Shown piece after piece: positions 14,391 to 15,610 of a stretch of DNA of 15,610 nucleotides. Positions within the stretch are counted from its first letter, which is position 1; the number at the start of each line of letters is the position of its first letter. The DNA comes from G020353115 sp964389685 (GTDB lineage: Bacteria; Bacteroidota; Bacteroidia; Bacteroidales; VadinHA17). Location: NCBI GenBank assembly GCA_964389685.1, contig CAYMFM010000087.1, positions 1 to 15,610 of the forward strand, written 5' to 3'. The notes beneath the pieces were generated by a model. The model worked only from the letters and a program-made list of their open reading frames with translations, was not told the origin of the DNA and did no database searches. Both the position numbers and the translations under genes were made by a program.

Positions 14391-14591
14391 TTGAAAAATA
14401 CTATTAAAGTTGAAAGAGCCAAAAAAGGCCTTACCCAGGCCGATCTTGCTGAAATGGTAGGCGTTACGCGTCTGACCATACACTCTATCGAAGCAGGAAA
14501 ATTCAAACCATCGGTTTTGCTTGCAATGAAGATAGCTACCTGCTTTGGAGTTACTGTGGAAACACTTTTCGAACTAGAAGAAGACGACTAA
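14391..14591 (+). CDS. small Cro/CI-family transcriptional regulator
   Basis: A 66-residue, almost pure helix-turn-helix protein: KVERAKKGLTQADLAEMVGVTRLTIHSIEAGK is the DNA-binding unit and the end TVETLFELEEDD is the usual acidic tail. The start is TTG at 14391. The family normally begins MKN.IK, exactly as the TTG start gives, and no ATG lies nearby, so TTG is preferred; it may keep expression low. It probably binds the palindrome at 13842-13855 and represses its own operon. Confidence 0.9.
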   Translation: MKNTIKVERAKKGLTQADLAEMVGVTRLTIHSIEAGKFKPSVLLAMKIATCFGVTVETLFELEEDD

Positions 14592-14606
14592 ACCAAAAAA
14601 AACAAA

Positions 14607-15512
14607 ATGAAAACACAATTATTATCATTGCTTCTGATGGCAGGTCTTCCTGCTATTCAGGCACAAACAGAAGTACCTGTAGGTTTCTTATGGCATGTAA
14701 ATATTGACAGTTCCAATTTCTGGCTGGCAGGATCCGTTCATGTAGGACAGAAAGACCTATACCCCCTCCCTGAAGTATATACAAAAGCATACAGGCAGGC
14801 AGATCATGTGATTTTTGAACTGAAGGATGATGCTGAAACCCTGGAGGAAATGATCTTCACTTATGCGAAAAAGGACATTTTGGAAGAAGGACAATACCTG
14901 AATAATTATCTGAGTCAGGAAAGCAAAGAAATACTATCAGTCCTTTTCAAAGGAAAAGAAGAAAAGCTGTCACGATACTACGAGTATGAAGGCTGGTTAT
15001 TGAACATGGCCATATCAGGCATGAAATATAATTTGATCGGTTATGATCCGGAATTGTCGGTTGATAAATACTTCCACGATCTTGCTTTAGCCGACCAGAA
15101 ACCTGTCTATGGGCTGGAGCAGTTGGAAACTCAACTAAAGCTCTTTGACTTTGACGCTCCAGTTGAAAATCAGGTGCAGATCATTGAAGCTGCACTGGGA
15201 CAGGCAAAAACGCAAGCCCGGAATGACCAAGCCATCATCGACGCGTATTACAATCAGGACGCTGAGGCATTCAGGGAAGCATTCCTGACACTATTGGATC
15301 TTAAGAATCCTCAAAGAAAAGTGATTTATGACCTTGTCTTTGTCAACCGAAACAAAGTATGGGTAGAGAAACTTATTGATTTATCCAAAACCCAGCCTGG
15401 CAGCTATTTCATGCTTGTTGGTAGCGGTCATTATTTTGGTCCGGACAATCTAATAGAACTACTTGAGAAAGAAGGATATCAGGTCACTCCGTACAATACT
15501 CTGGCAAATTAA
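14607..15512 (+). CDS. secreted TraB/GumN-family protein (TIKI-type metalloprotease fold)
   Basis: A 301-residue protein with an N-terminal signal sequence (about 1-20, cleavage likely after AIQA). The TraB/GumN motifs are all present: LAGSVHVG with His45, VIFELK with Glu71, YGLEQLETQ with the GLE box at 169-171, VNRNKVWVEKL with Arg248-Asn249, and VGSGHYFG with His275. The related eukaryotic TIKI proteins are metal-dependent proteases, and the two His boxes and the Glu are the expected metal ligands; bacterial substrates are not known to me. It should act in the periplasm or on the outer surface. It starts 15 nt after the regulator and is the last gene of the operon. Length and motif set suggest an intact gene. 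Confidence 0.9.
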   Translation: MKTQLLSLLLMAGLPAIQAQTEVPVGFLWHVNIDSSNFWLAGSVHVGQKDLYPLPEVYTKAYRQADHVIFELKDDAETLEEMIFTYAKKDILEEGQYLNNYLSQESKEILSVLFKGKEEKLSRYYEYEGWLLNMAISGMKYNLIGYDPELSVDKYFHDLALADQKPVYGLEQLETQLKLFDFDAPVENQVQIIEAALGQAKTQARNDQAIIDAYYNQDAEAFREAFLTLLDLKNPQRKVIYDLVFVNRNKVWVEKLIDLSKTQPGSYFMLVGSGHYFGPDNLIELLEKEGYQVTPYNTLAN

Positions 15513-15556
15513 ATCTCTGAGATTGTTTTCAAATACTATTTAATATAAATTCAACA

Positions 15557-15603
15557 TAACATTGCGTGTAGAAGCCGTTCAAATGGCTGCTACACATATG
15601 TTA
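15557..15603. repeat. attC-like imperfect palindrome
   Basis: TAACAT (15557-15562) pairs with ATGTTA (15598-15603). Unpaired spacers (3 and 2 nt) follow, then GTGTAG (15566-15571) pairs with CTACAC (15590-15595), with one mismatched base and then AGCC (15573-15576) with GGCT (15585-15588) around an 8-nt loop. The order outer stem, spacer, inner stem with an unpaired base, loop is the design of integron attC sites, and GTTAGGGC resembles the GTTRRRY core. It could equally be a terminator or REP-type element after the TraB/GumN gene. Confidence 0.45.
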
Positions 15604-15610
15604 GGGCCTA

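Noticed and set aside
12811..15603. Firm call of an integron cassette array
   Set aside because: The attC-like sequences are few, differ in structure and do not match the core consensus fully, and there is no integron integrase; only an attC-like label is justified.
1..15610. CRISPR array, tRNA, rRNA or known riboswitch
   Set aside because: No regularly spaced direct repeats, no tRNA-like cloverleaf with conserved T-loop, and no rRNA sequence were recognised on either strand.

Overview
The window looks like an accessory (defence-island-type) segment from a member of the Bacteroidota. Supporting signs are promoters matching the Bacteroidota pattern (TTTG about 20 nt upstream of TAnnTTTG-like boxes), lack of clear Shine-Dalgarno sequences, a HigB/HigA pair of the kind common in that phylum, and generally AT-rich sequence. 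The genus cannot be told from the sequence alone.

Left part (149-4830, all minus strand, read right to left): a SLOG-type nucleotide-sensor protein with four membrane helices (3166-4830) is followed by a very large TIR protein (499-3087) and a small acidic protein coupled to it by a 4-nt GTGA overlap (149-502). The large protein has the order TIR, one membrane helix, PEGA-like domain, FGE-sulfatase fold, alpha/beta hydrolase with an intact Ser-Asp-His triad. A TIR enzyme next to a SLOG-membrane protein recalls the logic of Thoeris defence (TIR makes a nucleotide signal, SLOG effector senses it). No described Thoeris type that I know of has this gene content, so I consider it the best candidate for an undescribed system here.

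Middle (4905-6321): a complete higB-higA toxin-antitoxin operon, flanked by palindromic elements and a non-coding stretch carrying REP-like hairpins.

Second TIR cluster (6322-12499, minus strand, one three-gene operon with 7- and 30-nt gaps): first a 393-residue derivative in which a TIR stub is joined in frame to the end of an FGE domain and a complete hydrolase; then TIR-TM-TolB-like-TPR; then a second full TIR-TM-PEGA-FGE-hydrolase protein. All three genes begin with nearly the same TIR coding sequence, which points to domain shuffling and internal deletion. Both large-TIR transcription units have the same promoter boxes, TTTG-N20-TAACTTTA.

Right part (12550-15610): an orphan HigA-type antitoxin with an N-terminally truncated higB relic upstream, then about 550 bases without an intact gene that hold an IS21-end-like pair of repeats. 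After that comes a plus-strand operon with a clear promoter: a five-helix membrane protein, a small Cro/CI regulator with a TTG start, and a secreted TraB/GumN-family protein. The window closes with a strong attC-like imperfect palindrome.

How the genes may work together (inference): the TIR proteins could be membrane-anchored sensors or NAD-cleaving enzymes, with FGE-fold, TPR or TolB-like parts as recognition domains and hydrolases as outputs or regulators. The SLOG-membrane protein would be a nucleotide-triggered membrane effector. The TA modules and palindromic elements fit a mobile, turnover-prone island.
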